IMG/VR virus record: IMGVR_UViG_3300021440_000085
Coordinates: 1-32,536 of that record
DNA: 32,536 nucleotides
Origin: a virus
Reading direction: 5' to 3' (one strand)
This document shows positions 21,261-29,920 of this stretch, in pieces. How positions within the stretch are numbered: position 1 is the stretch's first letter; each line of letters begins with the position of its first letter. The notes under the pieces are model-generated. The model saw only the letters and a list, made by a program, of their open reading frames with translations. It was not told where the DNA came from and searched no databases. A program made the translations under genes and the position numbers.

Positions 21261-21423
21261 AGTAGGTTAAGGGTACACAAATGAGAACCATTCTCATCTT
21301 CCAGGCTGTCAACCTAGCAATCCTTAACAATTCATTAACGTACATGCCTAGCATTAACGAGGCATTAACGGGACGGGCAGGGGCCATGCCGGGGGGTCGA
21401 AATATATGGCTCCCTTCCCCGAT

Positions 21424-21481
21424 AAGTTGACAAATATTGGACTGTCAACTTTCTAAAATAACTCTTACTGACTGTCAACTT
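21424..21481. promoter_or_regulatory. Inverted and direct TGTCAACTT sites
   Basis: AAGTTGACA (21424-21432) is inverted relative to TGTCAACTT (21443-21451), which recurs at 21473-21481, 30 bp further. Read leftward, each TGTCAACTT gives a TTGACA -35-like element, so these may be leftward promoters, operators or both. No clear -10 element is paired with them. Confidence 0.45.
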
Positions 21482-21554
21482 ATTTACTAGGGATATACCA
21501 GAGGATACGATGAGGGTACGAAAAGGTTGACGCAATGAATGCAATGAATGATGC

Positions 21555-21826
21555 TGAGAGTATACCTAGGTATATCAACGGAGTTGTATGATCTGGAAGA
21601 TTTTATCCTAGGCCATCACCTAGGGGTGTAAACTATTTTTAATGAAAATGAAAATATTTGGCACAAAATTGTCAAATTTCAAGTATAGTACCATACTGGT
21701 TCAATATGTATACGTATGTATATATCTCGAAGAGATGAGGTGTTTAGGTGGTGGTAATCAATACTAGACATACGTAGGTATACTTAAGGGCAGTCTTAGA
21801 TAATAACCAATCAAGAGAAAACTAGA
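21555..21826 (+). promoter_or_regulatory. Leader of the late rightward operon with palindromes
   Basis: A perfect 14-bp palindrome, TATACCTAGGTATA, lies at 21561-21574. CCTAGG recurs twice nearby (about 21608, 21621). AATATGTATAC with overlapping ATACGTAT lies near 21702, and CATACGTAGGTATAC near 21769. The stretch is A/T-rich and leads to the first structural gene. Late phiEco32 promoters are read by a phage sigma factor from a -10-type element; AATATGTATA resembles that type loosely, so a phage-specific late promoter here is a reasonable guess. Confidence 0.4.
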
Positions 21827-22489
21827 ATGGAAAGAAAAACTATTTCAATGGTTGCCCTTACCGATGATGATGATGGCGTATGTGCGTCCCAGTCTAAATC
21901 TGGTTCAGGTGCATTAACCCTCAATGGTGCCTTGGTGTCCTCGTCAGTGGCAACCTTGGCACAAGCACAGAAAGTAACTATTACCTCCGCAGGTAACGAT
22001 TCAGGTATTACCTTCACTATCACAGGTACTGATGCAGATGGCGTCACTATTAGCAATACTATCACTGGAGGCAATGCCACCACTGCTACTGGCACTAAAT
22101 ATTTTAAAACTGTCACAGGGGTATCTACCACTGGCAGTACAGCATCGACAGTTAAAGTTGGCACATTAGCAGCCAATGGTGGTGTATCAGCCACCCTTGA
22201 GGTAGATGTCAACAAGTATGGTGATGACTTCAAGTTTCTGATTAGTGCATATATCAGCGGTGCTGGCACTTTCTCTGTGGAAGCTTCCTCTTCAGTAAAA
22301 GGTGACACCTTTAGTGAAGGCATCCAAGAAGAAGGTAACTTCATAGCCTATACTGGACTGTCAGCCTTGACGGCCTCGGCTCAGGTATTGGCACCCTTAC
22401 CTGCTAAGGCGTTAAGATTTAAATGGTCTGCGTATACTTCAGGTACTGCAAGGGTTCAGGTACTCACCAGATCCCCTAAAGCAAATTAA
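21827..22489 (+). CDS. Probable virion protein (decoration or fibre-type)
   Basis: A 220-residue protein of beta-rich, Thr/Ser/Gly/Ala-dominated composition (TITSAGNDSGITFTITGTDADG), common in head-decoration and fibre-like phage proteins, with no Trp until the end. The ribosome-binding site is weak (AGAG about 12 bases away). As the first gene of the rightward structural operon, just before the terminase genes, it is most likely a capsid-associated protein. The specific role is inferred. Confidence 0.7.
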   Translation: MERKTISMVALTDDDDGVCASQSKSGSGALTLNGALVSSSVATLAQAQKVTITSAGNDSGITFTITGTDADGVTISNTITGGNATTATGTKYFKTVTGVSTTGSTASTVKVGTLAANGGVSATLEVDVNKYGDDFKFLISAYISGAGTFSVEASSSVKGDTFSEGIQEEGNFIAYTGLSALTASAQVLAPLPAKALRFKWSAYTSGTARVQVLTRSPKAN

Positions 22490-22507
22490 GACAATAGAGA
22501 ATAGAGA

Positions 22508-22924
22508 ATGACTGGAAGACCAGAGTTAGACACTTATACCCCGACTAAGCCAAGGGCAAAGGTATACTCTCCTTTTCAGCGTAAACTTTTAGACACGGTA
22601 GTTAGTGAGTTCGGTGGTGATGCCCTTAAGGCGGCTAAAGCTACCGGACACACTAACCCATCTGAATTAATAGACTCCGTCAAGGATGAGCTAATCGAAA
22701 CTGCGAATAGCATCCTTGCACGGACCTCTATTAAAGCAGCCCTTAAGCTAGGTGAAGTCCTCGACTCAGACACCCCTATCACTCAGGTAGAGGCCAAGCT
22801 TAAAGCTGCTCAGTTAATCCTAGACAGGACCAACCCCAAGACTGAGAAGGTTGACTTGACTGGGGAAGTCAAGACTGGCTTAATCATCCTTCCCTCCAAA
22901 ACAAATGTAGACAAAGATGACTAA
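22508..22924 (+). CDS. Probable terminase small subunit
   Basis: A 138-residue protein with an N-terminal basic segment and a helix-turn-helix-like region (FQRKLLDTVVSEFGGDALKAAKATGHTNP). Long helices follow (KAALKLGEVLDSDTPITQVEAK; AAQLILDRTNPK), the typical layout of small terminases that recognise pac/cos DNA. The position two genes before the large subunit supports this. Its stop overlaps the start of the next small gene by eight bases. Confidence 0.75.
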   Translation: MTGRPELDTYTPTKPRAKVYSPFQRKLLDTVVSEFGGDALKAAKATGHTNPSELIDSVKDELIETANSILARTSIKAALKLGEVLDSDTPITQVEAKLKAAQLILDRTNPKTEKVDLTGEVKTGLIILPSKTNVDKDD

Positions 22925-23132
22925 GTACAAAGACGACGCAGAAAAGATTAAATTGAATGAAGCCCTCGACCATGTCGTGAATGGCAACCTTTCTCTCAGA
23001 CAAGCCAGCGAATGGATCACTAATGAGACTGGCAAGAAGATGAGCCATGAAGGACTTAGAAAACAACTTGCTAAACGAAACCAATCAAGACCAAACCCAA
23101 CCACAAGTCAATTTGAAGGATTGGGAGTCTAA
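22917..23132 (+). CDS. Small helix-turn-helix protein overlapping the terminase
   Basis: A 71-residue protein with a clear HTH-like region (residues about 25-52, LSLRQASEWITNETGKKMSHEGLRKQL). It overlaps the previous gene by 8 nt and the large terminase by 86 nt in a different frame, so its last 28 codons are dual-coded. It could be an additional DNA-recognition component of packaging or a late regulator. The long overlap is unusual and raises the possibility that one of the two starts differs. Confidence 0.65.
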   Translation: MTKYKDDAEKIKLNEALDHVVNGNLSLRQASEWITNETGKKMSHEGLRKQLAKRNQSRPNPTTSQFEGLGV

Positions 23133-24816
23133 TCCAGAATCTTATCTGCGTGATGCCCTCGGCAATTTCATTCTCAAAAAGGATGGAACCCCAAGGAAGA
23201 GGGCTGGCAACAAAGCAGGTGGTAAGTACAACCTGCACTCTAAAGAGAAAGCCAGAAGGGCTCAACGCAGAAAGATCAATGAGGCTAAGATTGTCCTCAA
23301 CAAGAAAGCAAAAGAAGTTGAGGTAGAGAAAGCTAAACTCTATCACAAGAGAGAAAAGCTTAAGAATGAAATTGATGCAGCCAAAAGAATAGATGCTGCT
23401 CAAGGTAAGGCAAACTACTCTGCAGTTCTCGAAGCGGAGAAAGTTCTTAATCTGCATTACTCTATTGCAGACCAAATTCAGAGCGAAGATATTAGCGTTG
23501 CCTTTAAACCTCATCCCGGTCCTCAGACTGCATTCTTGGCAGCTCCTGAGAAGGACGTACTATACGGTGGTGCAGCAGGTGGTGGTAAATCATACGCCAT
23601 GTTGGTAGATCCACTGAGGTATATACACGAGAAAGAACATAGGTTCCTGATACTACGTAGAACCTTAAATGAATTAGAAGAACTGATTGACAAGTCAAGG
23701 GAGTTATACCCTATAGCCTACCCCGGAGCTAAGTTCAATCAGCAGAAGAGAACTTGGGAGTTTCCTAGTGGGGCTAAAGGATACTTTGGCTACCTAGAGA
23801 AAGACTCAGATGTATACCAGTACCAAGGTAGATCATTCACTTGGATAGGGTTTGATGAGATCACTCACCTGCCAACAGAATTCCCTTGGAACTACTTGGC
23901 ATCACGTCTTCGTACTACTAACCCTAACATAGAATGCTACATGAGATGTACTGCCAACCCTGGTGGTGTAGGTCATGCATGGGTTAAGAAGAGGTATATC
24001 GAACCAGCAGATCCTAATACACCATTTGAATCTGGTGGGTTAACTAGGAAGTTCATTCCTGCTAAGTTAAGTGACAACCCTTCGCTATTCAAAGATGGCC
24101 AGTACGAGAAGATGCTCAGATCTCTCCCTGAGATTGAGAGGCAAAGACTCCTTGAAGGTAACTGGGATATACACGATGGTGTAGCATTCCCTGAGTTCAA
24201 CAAGAACATACATACTGTACTCCCGTTCGAGATACCTGCATACTGGGAGAGAGTGAAGTCAGTAGACTATGGATACAGTGCTCCTGCCTGTGTATTATGG
24301 GGAGCTATTGATCCAGATGATGGGACACTTATAGTGTACCGGGAACTCTACGCTAAAGGACTTGAGCCATCTCAGTTGGCAGCTAGAATGCATGAGATGG
24401 AGTCTAACGAGATTAGATCTATCTATGGAGTCATAGATGGTCAGTGCTTTGCTAGGACAGGACATACAGGTCCAACTCAAGGCGAAGTGCTCCTCAGAGC
24501 AGGGCACAAACTTAGAAGGGCAGACAAGAATAGAATAGGCGGTAAGATACAAGTACATGAGTGGATGCGAACGAGAGAGGGTGGTAAGCCATCACTAATC
24601 ATAACAGCCAACTGTGTTAACTTAATCAGAGAGATCTCTGGCATACCGTTAGATAAACATAACCCAGAAGACGTCGATACTAATGTAGACGACCATGCTT
24701 ATGATGCTCTAAGGTATATGATTATGAGCAGACCTAGACGAGAAGGAATCCAAGCAAGGATGGCTAGGCATAAGTCTGAAATTTATATACCAGCAGATCC
24801 CTACACAGGTTACTAA
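23047..24816 (+). CDS. terL: Terminase large subunit
   Basis: A 589-residue packaging motor. After a Lys-rich N-terminal coil (about 50-130), the ATPase has Walker A GGAAGGGKS near 174-182, Walker B WIGFDEIT near 267-274, and CTANPGG near 300. The RNase H-like nuclease follows, with VDYGYSAPA near 405, GVIDG near 460 and DDHAYDALRY near 547. The motifs fit the Terminase_6/large-terminase family. The start MKDLENN lies inside the preceding HTH gene with only a weak ribosome-binding site (AAGAAG), so translation may rely on coupling. The stop overlaps the portal start (TAATG). Confidence 0.95.
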   Translation: MKDLENNLLNETNQDQTQPQVNLKDWESNPESYLRDALGNFILKKDGTPRKRAGNKAGGKYNLHSKEKARRAQRRKINEAKIVLNKKAKEVEVEKAKLYHKREKLKNEIDAAKRIDAAQGKANYSAVLEAEKVLNLHYSIADQIQSEDISVAFKPHPGPQTAFLAAPEKDVLYGGAAGGGKSYAMLVDPLRYIHEKEHRFLILRRTLNELEELIDKSRELYPIAYPGAKFNQQKRTWEFPSGAKGYFGYLEKDSDVYQYQGRSFTWIGFDEITHLPTEFPWNYLASRLRTTNPNIECYMRCTANPGGVGHAWVKKRYIEPADPNTPFESGGLTRKFIPAKLSDNPSLFKDGQYEKMLRSLPEIERQRLLEGNWDIHDGVAFPEFNKNIHTVLPFEIPAYWERVKSVDYGYSAPACVLWGAIDPDDGTLIVYRELYAKGLEPSQLAARMHEMESNEIRSIYGVIDGQCFARTGHTGPTQGEVLLRAGHKLRRADKNRIGGKIQVHEWMRTREGGKPSLIITANCVNLIREISGIPLDKHNPEDVDTNVDDHAYDALRYMIMSRPRREGIQARMARHKSEIYIPADPYTGY

Positions 24817-26969
24817 TGGACGATAAAGAAAACCGGCTAATCACAAGGCCATCTGGCGCTAACGCCAACTACATCTACGAAGGAACATCTGAAGGTCCAA
24901 GACTTAAACTTGATGAACCTAAAGTAAGCAACCTCGTAAGGACTATCAGAACTAGATTCCAAGAATCGTCTGATGCCAAAGCTCCTCATGAGGCTAGGAT
25001 GGTCAAGGCATATGATAGCTTTAGGGGCGTCTATGGCAAGACTGTAAAGTTCAGAGAAGATGAGAAGTCTCGGGTCTTTATCAAGATCACTAAGACTAAA
25101 GTATTGGCTGCTTATGGGCAGTTGATAGAGATTGTGTTTGGAAGTAATAAGTTCCCGATAGGTATCCAAGAGACAGAGATACCAGAAGGAACCTATGAGT
25201 ACGAACATATAGGAGTAAACGAACCGGAGGTAGAAGAGGACTCCCTTAACCTAAACCTCCCTAATGTGGGATACAAAGAAGATGGAAATGTCCTTCCTCC
25301 CGGTTCGACCTTTTCAAGCTTAAAGAGAATATTCGGATTCAAAGATCCTGAACCAACCCCTCTTAAGCCTGGCCCTGCAGTTAATCCTCAAGATGCCCAA
25401 AGGGCAACGGCGAAAGAAGCCGCGAGGAAAATGCAGAAGTTGATTTACGATCAACTGGATGAATCAAACGCTGTACAAGAACTTTGCAAGATCATCTTTG
25501 AGATGTGCTTGTTTGGTACTGGGATATCCCAAGGGCCATTCAGTTACTACAAAGAACTCCATGCTTGGTCTTCTGGAGAAGATGGCAAGAGGGAGTACAA
25601 GTGCAAAGAAGTTAAAGTACCTAGGTTTGAATTTGTAAGCGTATGGGATGCGTACCCTGATCCTAACGCTACTTGTATTGATGAATGTCAATTCTTCATC
25701 CGTAGACGAAAGTTAAATAGAAGTCAGTTAAGGAACCTTGCTAGACAGCCACTCTTCGATAAGAAAGAGATTGATGGTGCACTGGCAGATAAACCTAACT
25801 ATGAGAGTAGACCACATGAGATAAGCCTTAAAGCAGGCGAAGAGAATGGGGATAGAAACTCTCATGATAGATATGAGGTACTTGAGTACTGGGGAGTAAT
25901 GGATGCCGAGTCTCTTAGAGATGTTGGAGTTAAATTACCTGACAGTATTGGTAACTTAGACGAGATACAGATCAACGCTTGGATATGTGGTAACAGACTA
26001 CTTAGAGCAGCAGTTAACCCGTTCAAGCCAGTTCGTATGCCATTCCAATCGGCTTGCTACGAACACAATCCTTACAGCTTCTTCGGTATCGGTGTACCTG
26101 AGAATATGGAGGATTCACAACAGATTATTAATGCTCACTCAAGAATGGCTATAGACAACTTAGCTTTGTCTGGCCACGTCATCTTTGACGTAGATGAGAG
26201 CGCGTTAGTAGATGGTCAGGACATGAGAATGTACCCTGGCAAAGTATTCAGAAGACAAGGTGGGATGCCTGGACAGGCTATCTACCCACTTCAGATTCCG
26301 AATACTACACAGCAGAACATGATGATGGTAGATAAGTTCAGACAGTTTTCTGACGAGTCAACTGGCATACCTAGCTACTCACATGGTCAAACTGGTGTTC
26401 AAAGTACAACTCGTACTGCTGCTGGCATGTCAATGCTAATGGGAGCTGCGAGCTTAAACATCAAGACAGTAGTAAAATCTATTGACGCACTTCTGAAAGG
26501 ATTGGGTGAAGGGTTCTACCACTGGAATATGCAGTACTATGAAGGTGACTTAATTGAAGGAATTGACCTAGAGGTTAAAGCTCTTGGCACTTCTTCAATA
26601 ATGCAGAAAGAAGTAAGAAGTCAGAGATTGACTATGCTTCTCAACACTGTAGCAAATCCTGCTATAGCCCCTTATGTTAAACTGCCTACACTAATCAAGG
26701 AACTTGCAGTAAGCTTGGATCTTGATCCAGCAGAGCTTCTGAATAACACCGACGAAGCCAAGATAGCAGCAGCAATAATGGGAATGCAGAATGCGCAAGC
26801 AGCAAGCGGAAATACTACAAGTGCTGGTCAACAGCCCCCTGGTATGGGAGGTGTTCCTACAGATACTGGAGGAGCAATCCCAGAAGGACTTACGGGCACT
26901 GGAGACGGCACAATCGGAACAGGAATTGTACCGATGGCAGGGGAAGCAGGCTTTTCTGGGAACAGTTAA
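24816..26969 (+). CDS. Portal (head-to-tail connector) protein
   Basis: A 717-residue protein directly after the large terminase, with the size and composition of podovirus portals. It forms the dodecameric ring at the capsid vertex through which DNA passes. Visible regions are an N-terminal helical segment (VRTIRTRFQESSDAKAPHE), a central clip/stem-like stretch with Trp/Tyr-rich segments (YEVLEYWGVMD), and a C-terminal Gly/Thr/Met-rich tail (residues about 670-717). Its ATG overlaps the terminase stop. The tail ends at 26969, but another frame stays open to 27015. The assignment rests on position, size and general pattern. Confidence 0.88.
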   Translation: MDDKENRLITRPSGANANYIYEGTSEGPRLKLDEPKVSNLVRTIRTRFQESSDAKAPHEARMVKAYDSFRGVYGKTVKFREDEKSRVFIKITKTKVLAAYGQLIEIVFGSNKFPIGIQETEIPEGTYEYEHIGVNEPEVEEDSLNLNLPNVGYKEDGNVLPPGSTFSSLKRIFGFKDPEPTPLKPGPAVNPQDAQRATAKEAARKMQKLIYDQLDESNAVQELCKIIFEMCLFGTGISQGPFSYYKELHAWSSGEDGKREYKCKEVKVPRFEFVSVWDAYPDPNATCIDECQFFIRRRKLNRSQLRNLARQPLFDKKEIDGALADKPNYESRPHEISLKAGEENGDRNSHDRYEVLEYWGVMDAESLRDVGVKLPDSIGNLDEIQINAWICGNRLLRAAVNPFKPVRMPFQSACYEHNPYSFFGIGVPENMEDSQQIINAHSRMAIDNLALSGHVIFDVDESALVDGQDMRMYPGKVFRRQGGMPGQAIYPLQIPNTTQQNMMMVDKFRQFSDESTGIPSYSHGQTGVQSTTRTAAGMSMLMGAASLNIKTVVKSIDALLKGLGEGFYHWNMQYYEGDLIEGIDLEVKALGTSSIMQKEVRSQRLTMLLNTVANPAIAPYVKLPTLIKELAVSLDLDPAELLNNTDEAKIAAAIMGMQNAQAASGNTTSAGQQPPGMGGVPTDTGGAIPEGLTGTGDGTIGTGIVPMAGEAGFSGNS

Positions 26970-27021
26970 GAATATCCCTCAAAGAGTAAAATCTAGTTTA
27001 GAACAAAACAATTAATCAGCC

Positions 27022-27213
27022 GGTACATACCTCTGTCTTGTCATATAGGGCAGAGGTAGTACACCTGTACATACTCCACACACTCATACCCCTTAGCACG
27101 GATTGACTGTGTCAGTATATACAGTGGCGCAGGGGCTACATTCCGGGATGGACTCCCCCTGTACTAACAAATTCAAGGCCACCTTATGAAACTTGCCGGG
27201 TAGTGCTAGCCCG
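27022..27213 (+). ncRNA. Structured untranslated RNA segment inside the late operon
   Basis: Between portal and scaffold the plus strand has nested stems. GTACA (27023-27027) pairs with TGTAC (27066-27070) and encloses TACCTCTGTC/GGCAGAGGTA (27028-27037 with 27049-27058, one G.U that would be a mismatch on the other strand). Further stems are ACTGT/ACAGT (27106-27110, 27121-27125), CAGGGG/CCCCTG (27130-27135, 27156-27161), CAAG/CTTG (27174-27177, 27192-27195) and CGGG/CCCG (27197-27200, 27210-27213). No coding frame is visible. About 270 untranslated bases is exceptional in this otherwise tight operon. Confidence 0.5.
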
Positions 27214-27246
27214 CCACCAAGAAGTATATAAGCCCAAAGAGTATAC

Positions 27247-28098
27247 ATGACAAGTAATAACACTGAGACAAGAGCAACACCAAACCCATACAATGCCCAC
27301 AAACCATGGCATGATGAAGTACCAGATCAAAAACGAGACAATGCATATACTTTGTATGTACCTGACCGAATGAAGGTGCGAGAAGCGCAAACACAACAAC
27401 CAGCGCCTGCTCCTTCAGAAACACCGCCTAAAGAGGCTGCAAAATCAGAAGGTGATACAAAGAAAACTGATAATTATGTCAAAAGATATTTCGATTTGAA
27501 GAACCACTACGATAGATCTGTAGTAGACTACAAAGCGAGAGTTGAAGAGTTAACAAGACAAGTTGAATCTTTGAGTAAACAAAAACCTGCAGAAACGGGT
27601 CAAGAAGTTCAGCCTCAAGATGTCAATACACCTGCACCGGCACAGCCTACTCAGGCACAAATAGAAAAGCCAACTTCGCAGCCACCTATTGACGAGAAAG
27701 AACTTAGGCTTAGGAAAGCAGAAGCTCTAGTAGCAATCTTAGAAGCTCACCCAGATTTCAATACGATAACTAACTCAGTAAACTTTCACGAGTGGGTCGA
27801 TACTCAGTCTGACGATGTTAAGGCATCTGCATACGAAAATCACTTTGACTCAGACAAAGCAATTGCCGTTTTGAATATGTACAAGTTGCATCTTGAACAA
27901 TCTCAGAAACAAAAGGACACTCCGGCTACCAATGACCAAGATGGTGCAGATGTTATGATCTCTACTAGAACAGTAGATGTCAACTCTAATCCAGAAGACA
28001 AGGTCTGGTCAGTTGGGGAGATTAAGAAACTGTCCACCGAAGACTGGGAAAAGCATAGAGAACAAATCTTTAAACAGTTAGGGTGGCTTAAAAAATGA
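27247..28098 (+). CDS. Capsid scaffolding protein
   Basis: A 283-residue protein, Pro/Gln/Glu/Lys-rich and mostly helical with a coiled-coil segment (about 75-115, NHYDRSVVDYKARVEELTRQVESLSKQ), low-complexity Pro/Gln linkers, and a C-terminal helix-rich domain ending in basic residues (KQLGWLKK). That composition and the position between portal and major capsid are typical of scaffolds. The ATG at 27247 follows the structured gap without a strong ribosome-binding site. Confidence 0.85.
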   Translation: MTSNNTETRATPNPYNAHKPWHDEVPDQKRDNAYTLYVPDRMKVREAQTQQPAPAPSETPPKEAAKSEGDTKKTDNYVKRYFDLKNHYDRSVVDYKARVEELTRQVESLSKQKPAETGQEVQPQDVNTPAPAQPTQAQIEKPTSQPPIDEKELRLRKAEALVAILEAHPDFNTITNSVNFHEWVDTQSDDVKASAYENHFDSDKAIAVLNMYKLHLEQSQKQKDTPATNDQDGADVMISTRTVDVNSNPEDKVWSVGEIKKLSTEDWEKHREQIFKQLGWLKK

Positions 28099-28106
28099 GA
28101 TAATAA

Positions 28107-29090
28107 ATGGCACATTTTCAAGAAGGTAGTTCACCTACCCTGAGTAACTTCGCTTCCGGTACTTCCGGCCAGACTAACAGCTTCTGGGTTCCCGAAGTAT
28201 ACTCTAAAAACGTACAGATGTTCTTCCGTAAAGCCTCTGTTGCAGAAGCTATTACGAACACTGACTATACTGGCGAGATTGCCGCTTTCGGTGATACCGT
28301 AAATATAATCAAAGAACCGACCATCACTGTGTATGATTACACCAGAGGTGCGGATACCACTCAAACCAAGTTGACTGACCAGGAACTCGTTCTGGTAGTT
28401 GACCAGGCAAAAGCTTTCAAATTCAAAGTTGATGACATTGAGAAGAAAATGTCTCATATCAACTGGATTGATGTAGCTTCCAAGTCTGCAGCTTACTCGC
28501 TGAAAGATACCTTCGATAGCAATATCTTGACCTATATTGTTGCTAACGTATCTGCCTCCTCGCCCGATATGATCTTGGGCGCTGACGATGCGACTGCTGA
28601 CGACCTGCCGGATCTGGGTGCTAACGAGTCGGTATACTTGGGTTATGGTACTGGCAAAACTGATCCGTTGGATCTGATGAGCCGTATTGCCCGTATGTTC
28701 GATGAGCAGAACGTACCTGAAGAAGGTAGATGGTTCTTGGCTGGTCCGAAGTTCTATGAAGTATTGGCTGCTGCTTCTAGCAAGCTGATGTCTGTAGACT
28801 TCAACGCTGGTCAGGGCTCTATCAGAAATGGTCTGGTATCGTCTGGCTTGCTGCGTGGTTTCACTATGTACAAGTCCAACAACATGCCTGCCGCCACCTA
28901 CGCAGAAGGTATCGTACTCGCAGGCCATATGTCTGCAGTCGCTACCGCTGGCTCGTTGATCCAGACTGAATCATTCCGTGACCAGTCTTCGTTCAGCGAT
29001 GTTGTTCGTGGCTTGCATGTATTCGGTCGTAAGGTACTTCGTCCTGAAGCCCTTGCAATGGCATACTGGAGCACCACCACTGACGGCTAA
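28107..29090 (+). CDS. Major capsid protein
   Basis: A 327-residue protein between the scaffold and a terminator. The pattern is that of HK97-fold podovirus capsid proteins: FWVPEVYSKNVQMFFRKASV near 25-44, a beta-rich centre (GDTVNIIKEPTITVYDY), and a C-terminal P-domain region (FRDQSSFSDVVRGLHVFGRKVLRPEALA). Codon third positions are markedly richer in C/G than in flanking genes, as expected for the most abundant virion protein. It is followed by a strong terminator. Confidence 0.92.
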   Translation: MAHFQEGSSPTLSNFASGTSGQTNSFWVPEVYSKNVQMFFRKASVAEAITNTDYTGEIAAFGDTVNIIKEPTITVYDYTRGADTTQTKLTDQELVLVVDQAKAFKFKVDDIEKKMSHINWIDVASKSAAYSLKDTFDSNILTYIVANVSASSPDMILGADDATADDLPDLGANESVYLGYGTGKTDPLDLMSRIARMFDEQNVPEEGRWFLAGPKFYEVLAAASSKLMSVDFNAGQGSIRNGLVSSGLLRGFTMYKSNNMPAATYAEGIVLAGHMSAVATAGSLIQTESFRDQSSFSDVVRGLHVFGRKVLRPEALAMAYWSTTTDG

Positions 29091-29105
29091 TAGCTGATTA
29101 GTTAG

Positions 29106-29132
29106 AGAAGGGGGGCTTATTGCCCCCTTTCC
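29106..29132 (+). terminator. Rho-independent terminator after the capsid gene
   Basis: GGGGGC-ttatt-GCCCCC (a perfect GC stem near 29110-29126) is followed by TTTCCTTT. It lies 15 bases after the capsid stop and just before the next gene's ribosome-binding site. It should attenuate transcription so that capsid mRNA exceeds tail mRNA. Confidence 0.85.
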
Positions 29133-29146
29133 TTTATAAGGAATTT

Positions 29147-29920
29147 ATGGGAACCACTTATATAGATGTAGTGAATGACCTTCTGACAGAGAGTAATGAG
29201 GTTGAGTTAACTAACTCTAACTTTGGTTCTGCTGTTGGTATCCAGAAGTTTGTTAAAAATGTAGTCAATAGGGCATATATGGATATATGTGCCTACAAGA
29301 AAGCATGGCCATTCTTGGCGGCTACTAACAGTAATGACAATGATCCCTTTGCTGGCAATATGTCTATAGAGACAGTTGAAGGACAAAGGTGGTATCTATT
29401 AAAAACTGGCTCTACAGGAGTTAGTACAGATTTTGGCAAAGTAGACTGGCAAAGTTTCTTTGCAACAACGGAAGGTGCAACTGGGGCTAGTGCACCATAT
29501 GAATACCAGACTCTTAAGTTCATATCTTTTGACGACTGGTTTAAATTCAGAAGCTCTGATGAATTATGGGATGCAGGCAGTACTGATCCTCAGTATGGAA
29601 CTCCTAGATTCATAATTCAAAGTAAGGATGGAAGATATCTTGGTATCTCACCCTTACCAGACAAAGCCTACAAAATATATTTTAATGCTTGGGTACAACC
29701 AACTAAGTTAAGTGCATACAATGACACAGTCCTTATTCCAGACAAGTACATACCAGTACTCTTAGATAAGGCTAGGTACTACATGCACCAGTTCAAAGAG
29801 AATGAGATACAAGCTAACTTAGCTAGGGCAGACTACAAGAATGGACTAAACAAAATGTCGTTAGACTTGATTGGCGAAGAAGTCAAATCATTTACTGATG
29901 ACAGAGTGAGATATACGTAA
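29147..29920 (+). CDS. Head-tail adaptor (tail tubular A-like)
   Basis: A 257-residue protein directly after the capsid gene. The start MGTTYIDVV at 29147 has AAGGA four bases upstream; an upstream frame crosses the terminator and is rejected. Helices at both ends (VVNDLLTES...; KARYYMHQFKENEIQANLARADY) flank a beta-rich centre. That is the layout of podovirus adaptor proteins that connect the portal to the tail nozzle. Its stop overlaps the next start. The assignment rests on position and pattern. Confidence 0.75.
   Translation: MGTTYIDVVNDLLTESNEVELTNSNFGSAVGIQKFVKNVVNRAYMDICAYKKAWPFLAATNSNDNDPFAGNMSIETVEGQRWYLLKTGSTGVSTDFGKVDWQSFFATTEGATGASAPYEYQTLKFISFDDWFKFRSSDELWDAGSTDPQYGTPRFIIQSKDGRYLGISPLPDKAYKIYFNAWVQPTKLSAYNDTVLIPDKYIPVLLDKARYYMHQFKENEIQANLARADYKNGLNKMSLDLIGEEVKSFTDDRVRYT

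Noticed and set aside
20977-21387. 136-codon minus-strand open frame in the inter-arm region
   Set aside because: It runs through the CCAGGG repeats and tandem operator sites, has no good start signal, and its composition (Pro/His/Arg-rich) reflects the repeats.
28131-28928. Minus-strand 265-codon frame opposite the capsid gene
   Set aside because: Antisense to the major capsid gene, produced by its C/G-ending codons.
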